DNA of 64,000 nucleotides, taken from contig CATNEN010000001.1 in the NCBI GenBank assembly GCA_950097015.1, positions 4,308,001 to 4,372,000 of the forward strand. Reading direction: 5' to 3'. Below the pieces are notes generated by a model, which saw nothing but the letters and a program-made list of their open reading frames with translations, was not told the origin of the DNA and did no database searches. Positions 1-9,800 of this stretch are shown here, piece by piece. The DNA is from Macrostomum hystrix (Eukaryota > Platyhelminthes > Macrostomidae). How positions within the stretch are numbered: the stretch's first letter is position 1; every line of letters begins with the position of its first letter. Made by a program: the position numbers and the translations under genes.

Positions 1-1208
1 AGGGATAGTTGGTGGGGCGGAGAGTTGGAAGGGATTGTTGGTGGGGCGGAGAGTTGGAAGGGATTGTTGGTGGGGCGGAGAGTTGGAAGGGATTGTTGGT
101 GGGGCGGAGAGTTGGAAGGGATTGTTGGTGGGGCGGAGAGTTGGAAAGGATTGTTGGAGGGGCGGAGAGTTGGAAGGGATTGTTGGTGGGGCGGAGAGTT
201 GGAAGGGATTGTTGGTGGGGCGGAGAGTTGGAAAGGATTGTTGGAGGGGCGGAGAGTTGGAAGGGATTGTTGGTGGGGCGGAGAGTTGGAAGGGATTGTT
301 GGTGGGGCGGAGAGTTGGAAAGGATTGTTGGAGGGGCGGAGAGTTGGAAGGGATTGTTGGTGGGGCGGAGAGTTGGAAGGGATTGTTGGTGGGGCGGAGA
401 GTTGGAAGGGATTGTTGGAGGGGCGGAGAGTTGGAGGGGCGGATAGTTGGAGGGGCGGAGAGTTGGAAGGGATTGTTGGTGGGGCGGAGAGTTGGAAAGG
501 ATTGTTGGAGGGGCGGAGAGTTGGAAGGGATAGTTGGTGGGGCGGAGAGTTGGAAGGGATTGTTGGTGGGGCGGAGAGTTGGAAGGGATTGTTGGTGGGG
601 CGGAGAGTTGGAAGGGATTGTTGGTGGGGCGGAGAGTTGGAAGGGATTGTTGGTGGGGCGGAGAGTTGGAAAGGATTGTTGGAGGGGCGGAGAGTTGGAA
701 GGGATTGTTGGTGGGGCGGAGAGTTGGAAGGGATTGTTGGTGGGGCGGAGAGTTGGAAAGGATTGTTGGAGGGGCGGAGAGTTGGAAGGGATTGTTGGTG
801 GGGCGGAGAGTTGGAAGGGATTGTTGGTGGGGCGGAGAGTTGGAAAGGATTGTTGGAGGGGCGGAGAGTTGGAAGGGATTGTTGGTGGGGCGGAGAGTTG
901 GAAGGGATTGTTGGTGGGGCGGAGAGTTGGAAAGGATTGTTGGAGGGGCGGAGAGTTGGAAGGGATTGTTGGTGGGGCGGAGAGTTGGAAGGGCGGATAG
1001 TTGGAGGGGCGGATAGTTGGAGGGGCGGATAGTTGGAGGGGCGGATAGTTGGAGGGGCGGAGAGTTGGAAAGGATTGTTGGTGGGGCGGAGAGTTGGAAG
1101 GGCGGATAGTTGGAGGGGCGGATAGTTGGAGGGGCGGATAGTTGGAGGGGCGGATAGTTGAAGGGGCGGATAGTTGAAGGGGCGGATAGTTGAAGGGGCG
1201 GATAGTTC
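1..1208 (+). repeat. G-rich minisatellite A (29-bp units in 87-bp higher-order repeats, plus 16-bp units)
   Basis: A 29-bp unit built around GGGGCGGAGAGTTGGAA is repeated across the array. Three unit variants (two with GGGATTGTTGGTGGGG, one with AGGATTGTTGGAGGGG) recur in order, making an 87-bp higher-order repeat over much of it. The right end switches to 16-bp units of GGGGCGGATAGTTGGA. All G-runs are on the plus strand. The long open frames through it repeat every 29 residues in all three plus frames, which is a property of the repeat and not evidence of coding. Confidence 0.97.
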
Positions 1209-1654
1209 AGCTCTCAATTCACCACACTCTATGAGCATGCATATACTGGCACAGTTAAACATTCACTAAATCAGTGCTGATTGACTCACCAGCTGCTCAC
1301 GGGCAGTTCGACCTACTTGGCTGCTGAAGTTCGATGGAATTTCTTGCAGTCTTTGCTCGAGCCGTCAGTTTGATGCTAGGAACAAGAGTTAGGTTGTGGG
1401 TCTGCGCACTGGGGCTGCGCACGAACGCAGCCTCTTTAAAACCATTTAAAGGCAGTGCAACGATTCGGATCAGATAAGATTTCATCAGTTTTACTTAGCT
1501 TTAGCTTCATCAGTTTTAAGCAGCCAGTTGTCTCTTCTTTCTGGCCTCTCTATTTGTCCACTCCTAGCATTCAAGTTCTAATCTTGGCTTCGTTGTCGAT
1601 TAGAATCCCGCGGAGTTGGTTTGTTGATTTTGTTGCTAGGCAGTTTGGCTGCTG
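1209..1654. other. Unique spacer, no gene recognised
   Basis: Single-copy-looking sequence (apart from the duplicate at 12552-12998). Short open frames on both strands show no recognisable domain. I see nothing further in it. Confidence 0.6.
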
Positions 1655-1691
1655 GCTCGCACCGGCGGGACACGAAGCCTGTGAGGTATGA
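1655..1691 (+). mobile_element. Fragment resembling the 5' end of the window's non-LTR retrotransposon
   Basis: This stretch shares GGCGGGACAC and GCCTGTGAGGTATGA, in order and spacing, with the first bases of the retrotransposon at 39228. By eye about 31 of 37 positions match, starting at the very first bases of that element. It could be the start of a diverged relative with the rest lost, or a shared promoter-type motif. The duplicate is at 12999-13035. Confidence 0.45.
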
Positions 1692-1803
1692 CCAGCCCGC
1701 GAGCTACGGTGTGCGCAGTTTATGGCGAGTAGTACGACTTTATGCCACCCTGCCGCACTATAGCCGAGATAGGCGGAAAATGGCAGGACGTGGGGAGAGA
1801 GTT

Positions 1804-1916
1804 TGGGGGTTGGTAATCTGGGGTTGGGGTGGGGGTTAGCAATCTGGGGTTGGGGTGGGTGGTTAGCAATCTGGGGTTGGGGTGGGGGTTAGCAATCTGG
1901 GGTTGGGGTCAGGTCA
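1804..1916 (+). repeat. Short G-rich tandem repeat, about 26-bp unit
   Basis: About four units of a GGGGTTAGCAATCTGGGGTT-type sequence with G-runs on the plus strand. The flank from 1917 to 2138 shows nothing I recognise. Confidence 0.85.
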
Positions 1917-2138
1917 AAAGAAAGCTTTTTGTGATGATTTTTGTCTGCTAGAACCCTAGATTTCACAGCAGTGTACACAGAGTTTTGGAGAGAGACAGAA
2001 AAAAGGAGGCCCAGCACAGCTGCGCTTACGCTATTTATTTTTTATAAATGCAAACTTTTTATATCTTGTCCAAATCTCAAGGCTTACTGAGTGCGTTTGC
2101 ACTAGTTAAAGGCGAATATTAACACGGCTTGCTTATCG

Positions 2139-3178
2139 TACATTTTATGGTGATTGGGAGGGTTCGGATGTACATTTTATGGTGATTGGTCGGTTTGGGG
2201 ATGAACTGAATTGGTTGGGAGGGTGGGGATGTTCATTTTATGGTGATTGGTCGGTTTGGGGAAGAACTGGATTGGTTGGGAGGGTGGGATGTACATTTTA
2301 TGTGATTGGTCGGTTTGGGGATGAACTGGAGTGATTGTGAGGGTGGGGATGTACATTTTATGGTGATTGGTCGGTTTGGGGAAGAACTGGATTGGTTGGG
2401 AGGGTGGGGATGTACATTTTATGGTGATTGGTCGGTTTGGGGATGAACTGGATTGGTTGGGAGGGTGGGGATGTACATTTTATGGTGATTGGTCGGTTTG
2501 GGGATGAACTGGATTGGTTGGGAGGGTGGGGATGTACATTTTATGGTGATTGGTCGGTTTGGGGATGAACTGGATTGGTTGGGAGGGTGGGGATGTAAAT
2601 TTTATGTGATTAGTCGGTTTGGGGATGAACTGGATTGGTTGGGAGGGTGGGGATGTACATTTTATGGTTATTGGTCGGTTTGGGGAAGAACCGGATTGGT
2701 TGGGAGGGTGGGGATGTACATTTTATGTGATTGGTCGGTTTGGGGATGAACTGGATTGGTTGGGAGGGTGGGGATGTACATTTTATGTGATTGGTCGGTT
2801 TGGGGATGAACTGGATTGGTTGGGAGGGTGGGGATGTACATTTTATGGTGATTGGTCGGTTTGGGGATGAACTGGATTGGTTGGGAGGGTGGGGATGTAC
2901 ATTTTATGGTGATTGGTCGGTTTGGGGATGAACTGGATTGGTTGGGAGGGTGGGGATGTACATTTTATGGTGATTGGTCGGTTTGGGGAAGAACTGGATT
3001 GGTTGGGAGGGTGGGGATGTACATTTTATGTGATTAGTCGGTTTGGGGATGAACTGGATTGGTTGGGAGGGTGGGGATGTACATTTTATGGTTATTGGTC
3101 GGTTTGGGGAAGAACCGGATTGGTTGGGAGGGTGGGGATGTACATTTTATGGTTATTGGTCGGTTTGGGGATGAACTG
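2139..3178 (+). repeat. 61-bp minisatellite, about 17 units
   Basis: The unit contains TACATTTTATGGTGATTGG, then TCGGTTTGGGGATGAACTGG, then GGGAGGGTGGGGATG. It ends about 350 bp upstream of the PC4-like gene's TATA box. The duplicate at 13483-14280 has about 13 units, so the array length is unstable. Unique sequence follows (3179-3534) with no gene seen. Confidence 0.95.
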
Positions 3179-3534
3179 GGCCTGTCTAATTACACTGGGT
3201 ACGGCTAACACTGCAGAGATAGGAGTATAGGCCGGCCTATCTGTTTGCACTGGGGATAGGATGGCACTGAATATGGCACTTGTGGCTATTGCAGTGAATA
3301 ATTAATCGGTCACGCTGAAGAGAGTAGGAAGAGAGGCTGGCCTATCACTATTAGTGGTTGTTAGAAGTTCAGTTATGAACTTTACTGTAGTAAAAGTTTT
3401 CATTGATTTTCTTCTTGATAATTGCGAGGTTTTGAGTGGCAAGACAATGCACTGTTTTCCACTATAGATAATTATAATATGTAGCTAAATACATTAGAAA
3501 ACTGATGGCATGACACCCACCCCACTCCGCCTGG

Positions 3535-3540
3535 TATAAA
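3535..3540 (+). promoter_or_regulatory. TATA box of the PC4-like gene, copy 1
   Basis: TATAAA in the context GGTATAAAGG lies 88 bp upstream of the ATG at 3628, a spacing compatible with a short 5' UTR. It is conserved in copy 2 at 14637. Confidence 0.55.
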
Positions 3541-3627
3541 GGGTGTTGTTTTTAGTTAGAATTCGAAAGAAAAATTGAAATTAACTTACACTCTTTAATA
3601 AACTTTTTTGCCTCGAGATATTTTGCT

Positions 3628-4332
3628 ATGGCTGTGTGCGTTAAAGTGCGAATCCAAGAATATGAAGCTCATCGTTTCATTGCAACCCGGCGATTCTTTC
3701 CCTCTGAAGGAGGCATGAGGGCTGGCATTCCTGGCTTCAACCTCAACGCGCACCAATGGGAGAAGCTTAAGCAACTGAAACGTCAGCTGGCGCTTTCGGC
3801 TCTCAACCGCCGCAACGTGAGCGTCAAACTGGGCTTTGACAAGCTGGCAATTGTCAACAGGGGCATGATCTGGCTAAAGTGGCTACCTGAAGATTGCACT
3901 GAAGACTACCTGAAGCGCAACTCAGTGGCGCTGACTCCTCGCCTGTGGGGAGCGCTCAGGAGAAAGGCTCCGCTGATCGAAGAAGAGCTGCGCGGCAAAG
4001 CACCTGAGAGCGAGTACGAGGTGGACGCTGAGGATGTCAAGTCCGAAGGCTCCGAATTACGCCAGGAAACATTGTCTGGTGAGGAGGTCGACGATGACAA
4101 GACACTGCTCATCAGCCAGTCGGACAACGCAACAGATGGTCTGCCAGTGACTCCATCCAGCCGCATCTCGCAGCAGGACAGCAACTTGACGCAGGATCCG
4201 CTGTGGTACCAGTTTCGCGCTTCTTCAGGGCTAAGCAACGCGCCGAGCAAACGGAAGCTTCCATGGCCTCTGCGCAGGCAAGATGCGGTCAAGTTGCCGA
4301 GGATCGACTATGTCGAGAACGACAATGAATGA
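3628..4332 (+). CDS. PC4/Sub1-like ssDNA-binding domain protein, copy 1
   Basis: Single-exon frame of 234 codons. Residues 5-50 look like the PC4/Sub1 (p15) fold: VRIQEYE near the start, a basic hydrophobic strand (RRFF, residues 21-24), then GFNLNAHQWEKLK (36-48), matching the family's G-x-x-L-x-x-x-Q-W-x-x-L-K helix entry. PC4 proteins bind single-stranded DNA and melted promoters; that role is inferred. Residues 120-175 are acidic and Ser-rich. The C terminus has basic patches (SKRKLPWPLRR) that could act as a nuclear signal. The ATG follows a TATA box and the frame is intact in both module copies. The three differences I see between copies all change an amino acid (Arg/Leu, Asp/Gly, Ser/Asn). 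A decayed integrase lies about 360 bp downstream on the same strand, so an origin from a mobile element is possible. Confidence 0.7.
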   Translation: MAVCVKVRIQEYEAHRFIATRRFFPSEGGMRAGIPGFNLNAHQWEKLKQLKRQLALSALNRRNVSVKLGFDKLAIVNRGMIWLKWLPEDCTEDYLKRNSVALTPRLWGALRRKAPLIEEELRGKAPESEYEVDAEDVKSEGSELRQETLSGEEVDDDKTLLISQSDNATDGLPVTPSSRISQQDSNLTQDPLWYQFRASSGLSNAPSKRKLPWPLRRQDAVKLPRIDYVENDNE

Positions 4333-4602
4333 ACTGCTGAATTACTGTTACTATGCTTCCTAATTCTAAAATCCCAATATTGTAGCACAATTTTGTTAAA
4401 GTTAGTTACAACATCTTGCAATTGCAATCAAATTCAAAGTCAGCATTAGCGTGGTTATACTATTCTAAGCCTGCCGTTAAAACTATTGTGTAAACCTAAG
4501 AAAAGAAGCTACTTTGTCTTTTCCGATTCTTGAATCTTATTTGAGCTTGGAATGGAAAATATTTTCTTCAATCCTGAACAGCCAGCCAGTTTCTCTGGCT
4601 GC

Positions 4603-4608
4603 AATAAA
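4603..4608 (+). terminator. Candidate polyadenylation signal of the PC4-like gene, copy 1
   Basis: AATAAA 271 bp after the stop codon, followed by a T-rich stretch (TTTGTTTTTG). Conserved in copy 2. Confidence 0.4.
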
Positions 4609-4689
4609 TTTGTTTTTGAACTTAAAAATCAGGGTGTCCGTGGTGCGAGTTACACAACTGGCTAAATGATCAGACAGTTTGCACGCTAC

Positions 4690-5000
4690 ACAATCCCGCC
4701 AGAAGAAATTACCGCCGGTCACCAATTATAGTCTGAGCCATGGATGACCTGCAGTGGGAGTTGGATCTGGTTAAATTGATACCATTTGCTAAGTACGATA
4801 ACGGATACAAATACATGCAACATGCATTGATGTGCTGTCCAAGTTTGCCAGGGCCAAACCTCGGAAAACAAAGCCAGCGGCTGATGTGAAATCTGCATTT
4901 GAGTCCATTCTGAAGAGCACAAAGCGCAGGCCTCGAACAGTTCGCTCAGATCAGGGAAAATAATTTGTAAACTCTAGCTTTCGTCAGTTCGGTATTGCTA
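4690..5000 (+). pseudogene. Integrase (rve) catalytic-core remnant, Polinton/Maverick-like, copy 1
   Basis: Translation in two frames gives a recognisable retroviral-type integrase core. First comes a Trp-x-x-Asp-Leu-Val segment (WELDLV) with FAKYDNGYKY. After a frameshift near 4818 there is a DVLSKFARAKP-like strand and then RSDQGK, the usual setting of the second catalytic Asp. A stop sits just upstream of the WELDL segment and another directly after RSDQGK. The segment ends soon after, without the third acidic residue. The spacing fits the Polinton/KRBA2 group of cellular integrases better than LTR elements, but only a search could settle that. It is a broken fossil, duplicated along with the module. 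Confidence 0.7.
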
Positions 5001-5126
5001 GTGGAATTCTAGCATTTAGGATTAAAAGTGAGCAGAAGCTAAATAAAGTCATTTCTACGAGAAGCTAAAGACGGAATTCGAGACATGTCATAGCGCTACC
5101 AAGATCAAACTTTGTGGGGGCGACAT

Positions 5127-5395
5127 AGTAGCTGATATCCCTAAAGATATCCCACAGGTAACTGATATCCCTAAAGATATCCCACAGGTAGCTGATATGC
5201 CTAAATACACTCAGCAACATTTAAAACGCAACACTCTAACTAGAAGAAAAATCAACTCACTCAGAAGAGTCAAAGCGCATAGTCTATGGTTCAAATCGAG
5301 CTTCAGAAACGCGTACCTGTATATCCCACAGGTAGCTGATATCCCTAAATATATCCCACAGGTAGCTGATATCCCTAAAGATATCCCACAAGTAA
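5127..5395 (+). repeat. Dispersed short repeat, about 30-bp unit
   Basis: Units of GCTGATATCCCTAAA followed by GATATCCCACAGGTA occur two to three times at 5130-5200 and again at 5325-5395. About 120 bp of unrelated sequence lies between the two clusters. Function unknown. Confidence 0.7.
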
Positions 5396-5429
5396 CATCA
5401 CTTAACTGACTTTCAGCATTGCCAACTCA

Positions 5430-5725
5430 TGCTGCTGCTGTTGTTGTTGTTGAGTACGGACTGGGCTCCAAACCCAGCAGCCACCCCGCGAGGCCCAGCC
5501 TCCCAGAGGAAGAAGGACCCACGAGGCCGCCGCCAGGTGGAGCCCCAACCACCGCCCCCTGGAGAGGAGCGGTGACCGAGTCCCGGCACTCTTAGCCGCC
5601 CGGTGGGAGCCGCCCACCGGTGGGAGCGTTGCCTCCCCTCCGCGACGAAGACGCGGTGCCGGATAGGAGCCACGGCAATGCCGTGGGCCGAGCGTAAAGC
5701 CCGACGGGTGCTGCTGCTGTTGCTG
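5430..5725 (-). mobile_element. GC-rich insertion, possible non-LTR retrotransposon 3' end or SINE, copy 1
   Basis: A sharply GC-rich block of about 290 bp sits in AT-richer DNA. On the minus strand it ends in CAACAACAACAACAGCAGC, a triplet tail of the kind seen at 3' ends of some non-LTR elements, and it begins beside a CAGCAGCAGCAC run. The block has several short inverted repeats (for example CGGCATTGCCGTGG) that could fold. No protein domain is visible and no clear target-site duplication was found, so the class is uncertain. Confidence 0.35.
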
Positions 5726-6897
5726 CGTTTACTAGGCAGATAGCTTGTTGTCAAATCCTGTTGCAATTTTCACACATTAACAGCATTCTTTCTATGTAAG
5801 AGGTTTAGCCATAGACTGTGTTAGATCACAAGTGTATCAAGTGAGACCCGTTAACACCTGCCCACTCCACTGCCTATGCTCAGTGGTGTACTTATCGACT
5901 TTGCTTTCGATGGGAATCAGCCAAGCGAGCTGATTGGCTGACGGCCCAAGGTGTGAAAAGAGGTGAGAAGGCAGGTGCGAAAACAGCATTGAAGCGGCCA
6001 TGGCAGCCATTGTGGCATTCAGAATTACCTGCTTTTATCTCAATGATTCACTCAGTTTATTGTGAACAAAATACTGGGACTTATTTAATAGATGACAAAA
6101 GCGTTAAATCAGTTGGCATTCAGGGTTATTAATATTCAAAAGTACATCACGACTTTGTAGAGCGATTCTGTACAGGTGGGGAGTGCTGCTCAGACTGAGA
6201 GGTGAGCACTGGCTTGAGCAGTGGGGCTCGACAAACAGGCAGTTTTATGAGCAGCCCAGCTGCATATGAAATGACATCATTGAAGTGTTTTGCATGACAT
6301 GTTAATGACATCTCTGCATTGCATAAGCTTTTATCTAATGGGATAATTATGGGCTTACGAATTACTAATAGTGAAATAAAACATAGGCTTGGTCACACTG
6401 CCTTCTTAAAATGCCTCGTGATTATTGGTGTACTTTAGTGTGATGTTCAAAAGTGCAGTCTTTAGAATGTACAGTCGTGCGTTAGAGCCCTATTTTATGG
6501 CAGTGTGAACGAGACTGTACACAGGATTCAAAGCAATGAACTGTACCAAATATAAGTAAATAGGCCTGCAAGCCTCCACTGACAGGGATTTCGAAGGTCT
6601 GAATTCAATGTCAATTCCACAAACTGTAACTGACTTCTGATGTAACTATCTTCCGCTATCTTTCTCTATCTTTCGATATCTGTCAATAAGCTTCCAATAG
6701 CGAGTCGATTGTTTGCGTTTGTTAAATTATGAATAATAAAGGTACAAAATTCCGCATACAAATTAATGCAGAGGAAAAAAACAACTAAACCAGAAGCACA
6801 AAATCCTAATTCCCAAAGTATGGTGCACGCCTATGCTACTCAGCTCCTTCAAATCGCAGTCCAGCGACCTTGAGCTGGGCAGCAGGCGGAGGCCTCC
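5726..6897. other. Spacer between convergent genes, no gene recognised
   Basis: The interval lies downstream of both the PC4-like gene and the minus-strand ankyrin-Mab-21 gene and probably holds their 3' ends. I see no domain-bearing frame. A TTTATT at 6056-6061 reads AATAAA on the minus strand, but it is about 840 bp from the stop, so I do not call it. Confidence 0.5.
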
Positions 6898-9800
6898 TCA
6901 GCAGTTTTCACCTGCCGTCCTCTGCCTTCCGCTTCCTGCCTCTCCGCTGGCGCTCCAGGCTGACGGACTCGCTCTCCGTCTCCATGGCGACGCGTCGCTG
7001 ATCAGCGTCTCCGGCAGCGATTTCGCGAACCGCTGCAACTTCGCGTGCATCCAGCCGTCTCTCTGCTGCGCCACTGTTTCCATAGCAACCAGCCGACCGA
7101 GCTCATCATTGATCAGATGCAGCCGCGCTCTCACCCACAGCCTCCGCTCCTCATCCTCCAAACTCGAGTGGCTGTCGCTGCGAGTGGAAATTCGCCACAG
7201 CTTCTCCCTGACCCAGCGGATCTTCTCCTCATCCTGCGTCTCCATGGCGACGCGTCTCTCGTCCCTGACGGTCTCCATCTGTCGCAGGCTGAACTCCACG
7301 TGCTCAACTTGGTCGCTGTAGTGAGCCAGAGTGAGCAGCTTCTCCAAGTCCGGGTCCTCTTGCAGCTCTGAGAGCCACGCATCGAGGTCGACTGCTGTGC
7401 GATTGCGGAGCAGCTCAGCTTGGAGACTCCAGCTCAGGCAGCGGAAGTTCACGTACAGGTGCTCAGAGCGAGGCTGCGACAGTCTGGCTGTGAGCAGAGT
7501 CTGCGTGAACTCGGGAAGGAATGGGAATCGAGGCGGAGTGTCTGCGGGGAGGCAGAACCTCCACGCCCAGTCCGAGTCTGATGGCAGATTGTATCCGATA
7601 TCACCAGGCCTCATTCCACTCTGAACTCTGTGACTCTGGAGTTCCATCGCGAGTCTCTCAGCCTCCTCGAAGTCTCCGAACTTCAAATGCGCCATGGCGG
7701 TCATGCACAGGGCAGCGCACTTGCACCACCGCAGCTGATGCAGGAGACTGAGCTGCCTCATCAGGGTGTCTCTGTCTGCAGACTCTGACTGCAGCTCAAG
7801 AAAACAATGGTGCACCACACTGTACACGTCACTGTATAAGAATGTAGATAAATCTACATTCACACAACCAACTGGCTTACGATGATTAGATCCTTTCCTT
7901 ATTTTCGTGAAAGCAGGCGTTGTCAGTGGCAGCAGAGTGAACGGGTGAAAGTAGAAATTATTTGACTGTAAAGGTCTCACGAAACTGCTCATCTGCTCAA
8001 CCACTCCGCCGATGTCGCTTCTCAGCTCTCTCAGTCGGTCTTGAACCCTCACCTTCGTGTTGTCGAAGTCGCCGCCGATTCCAGCGTTCTTGAAGTAGAG
8101 CGGAGCGTCGGACATGAAGAAGTGCGGCATGCACTCATCGGGTGAGCTGCTTGAGTCGATGAAGCTCAGCATCATGTCGAGAGACTCCTTCAGCAGTGAG
8201 ATCAGATTCTGAGGCTGCCAAGCTTCAGCATTCGGGTCTGTGCCATGCTTCTCCAGCATGAAGAAGAGCAGAGTCTTTGCATGGTAGGTCTTGAGTCCAG
8301 GTGTGTCCAGAGTGAGTGGCAAATGTCTCTTGAAGATGAACTTGATGATTGAGAACAGCTGTCCCTGGACTGTGCTCAGCTGTCTCATGGCCACTTTCTC
8401 GTGGAAGCTGAAGCTTACTCTGAGCTCATTGGTCTTATTTGGTCTGGTTGCCCTCACGAGGTGAACATCTTTGAGATAAATGCTCAGCTTCCCAACTCTG
8501 TGCTCACAGAATGAGCTGCAGCACTCGATCGCATGGCACGTGTCCTGAGCAGGCCGCACACCGCATGCCTTGGCTGAGACGGCAGGTTGGCTGCCTGCAG
8601 TGGGTGGTGAAACCCAGTAGCAGTTTTTTTGGCAAACGTCAAATTCGGGACTCAATTTATAACCATTAACCATTAACCTGGATTGACACCAAACTACTCG
8701 TAAATTTCAAAATCTGTCTCACCAGTACTTCACCACAGCCTCCTCCTCCTACAGCCTCTACTGCTGGACTCCATGTGAAACCCAATTTTGATTCTTTTGA
8801 AGCACATGTCATGGCAGATATCACTCACCTGACCCCACTGCCACCTGCGCGTGACCCTCCGTAACCCGCAGCTTCGTGGCACCTTCGCAAGCATGCCAAT
8901 AAGTTTTCATTCCACCGCAGCCACCCTCCAGATGCAGCAGCTGCCCTTGAACCAGCACAGTCCAGTCAATGTCTGAGTCAGCCGCTGTCCTGCCGTTCAC
9001 TTGCACCAGACTGTTGGCCCAGCCCTCTGCGTAGCTGCCTGACATATGCATCTCCCTGTTGTGAGTGAGGTCTTGAGCGACTCCTTCCAGCCAGTCAGCC
9101 ATTGTCTGCTGCCACTCTGCTCTCTCCTGAGTGAATCCCGCATCGCTGAGCAGTCGGTGCAGTTCCTCGCTGAGCTGCCTGTCCCGCTGTGAGTCGTCTC
9201 TGAGCCTGGAATGATGGGGAACTCAGTCAGCTGATGGATTGTACACCTGCACAGACTGGCATTTCAAGCTGATCAGCAGAATCAGCAACTCACCCAGTGA
9301 GACTTGAGTCGGTGCAGAGTCCGGCTGCCTCCTTGGCATTCGGTTCGCTGAAAAGTTCAGGAGGAAGTAGATCCGATTTACACCGATATTGTTTTGACCA
9401 GAGCATGAAAGCGTTCCCGGAATAATCATGAATACAAGAGAGCAACTGCTGTAAATCAGGTTGTATTTCAGCTGTTTCACATAGCTCACAATGGGCATTC
9501 AGTCAAAATGCTTGAGTAAGCAAAATAATCATCCTTAATAAAGTGTCCGATCGGCGCTCTCTGATTGGGTGTAAACACCCACCCCAGGCACCCACCCCAG
9601 GCACCCACCCCTCCGCCTTGAGCTGGGTTGTATTTCAGCTGTCGCCCGCGTACTGCCAAGCCCTACCTCACCTCGATCGCGGGATCCCCAGCAGTCGCAG
9701 CAATTGCTGATCTCCGCGCTGCTCCGTCAGCTGCGCACAAGTCCGACCCCGGCCGTCTCGATGACTCGCATCCGCTCCTCTGTCCATCAGAGTCTTGGCT

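Noticed and set aside
9-1032. Long plus-strand frames with WWGGELEGIVGGAES-type repeats (also 11655-12376)
   Set aside because: All three plus frames are open for the same reason: the 29-bp unit has no stops and 87 bp restores the frame. No gene structure surrounds them.
5402-5766. Minus-strand frames of 71 and 117 codons in the GC-rich block
   Set aside because: High GC content lowers stop frequency; no domain, and the block looks like a non-coding element tail.
6833-7371. Plus-strand frames antisense to the Mab-21 exon (also 17953-18491)
   Set aside because: Shadows of the minus-strand coding exon without recognisable domains.
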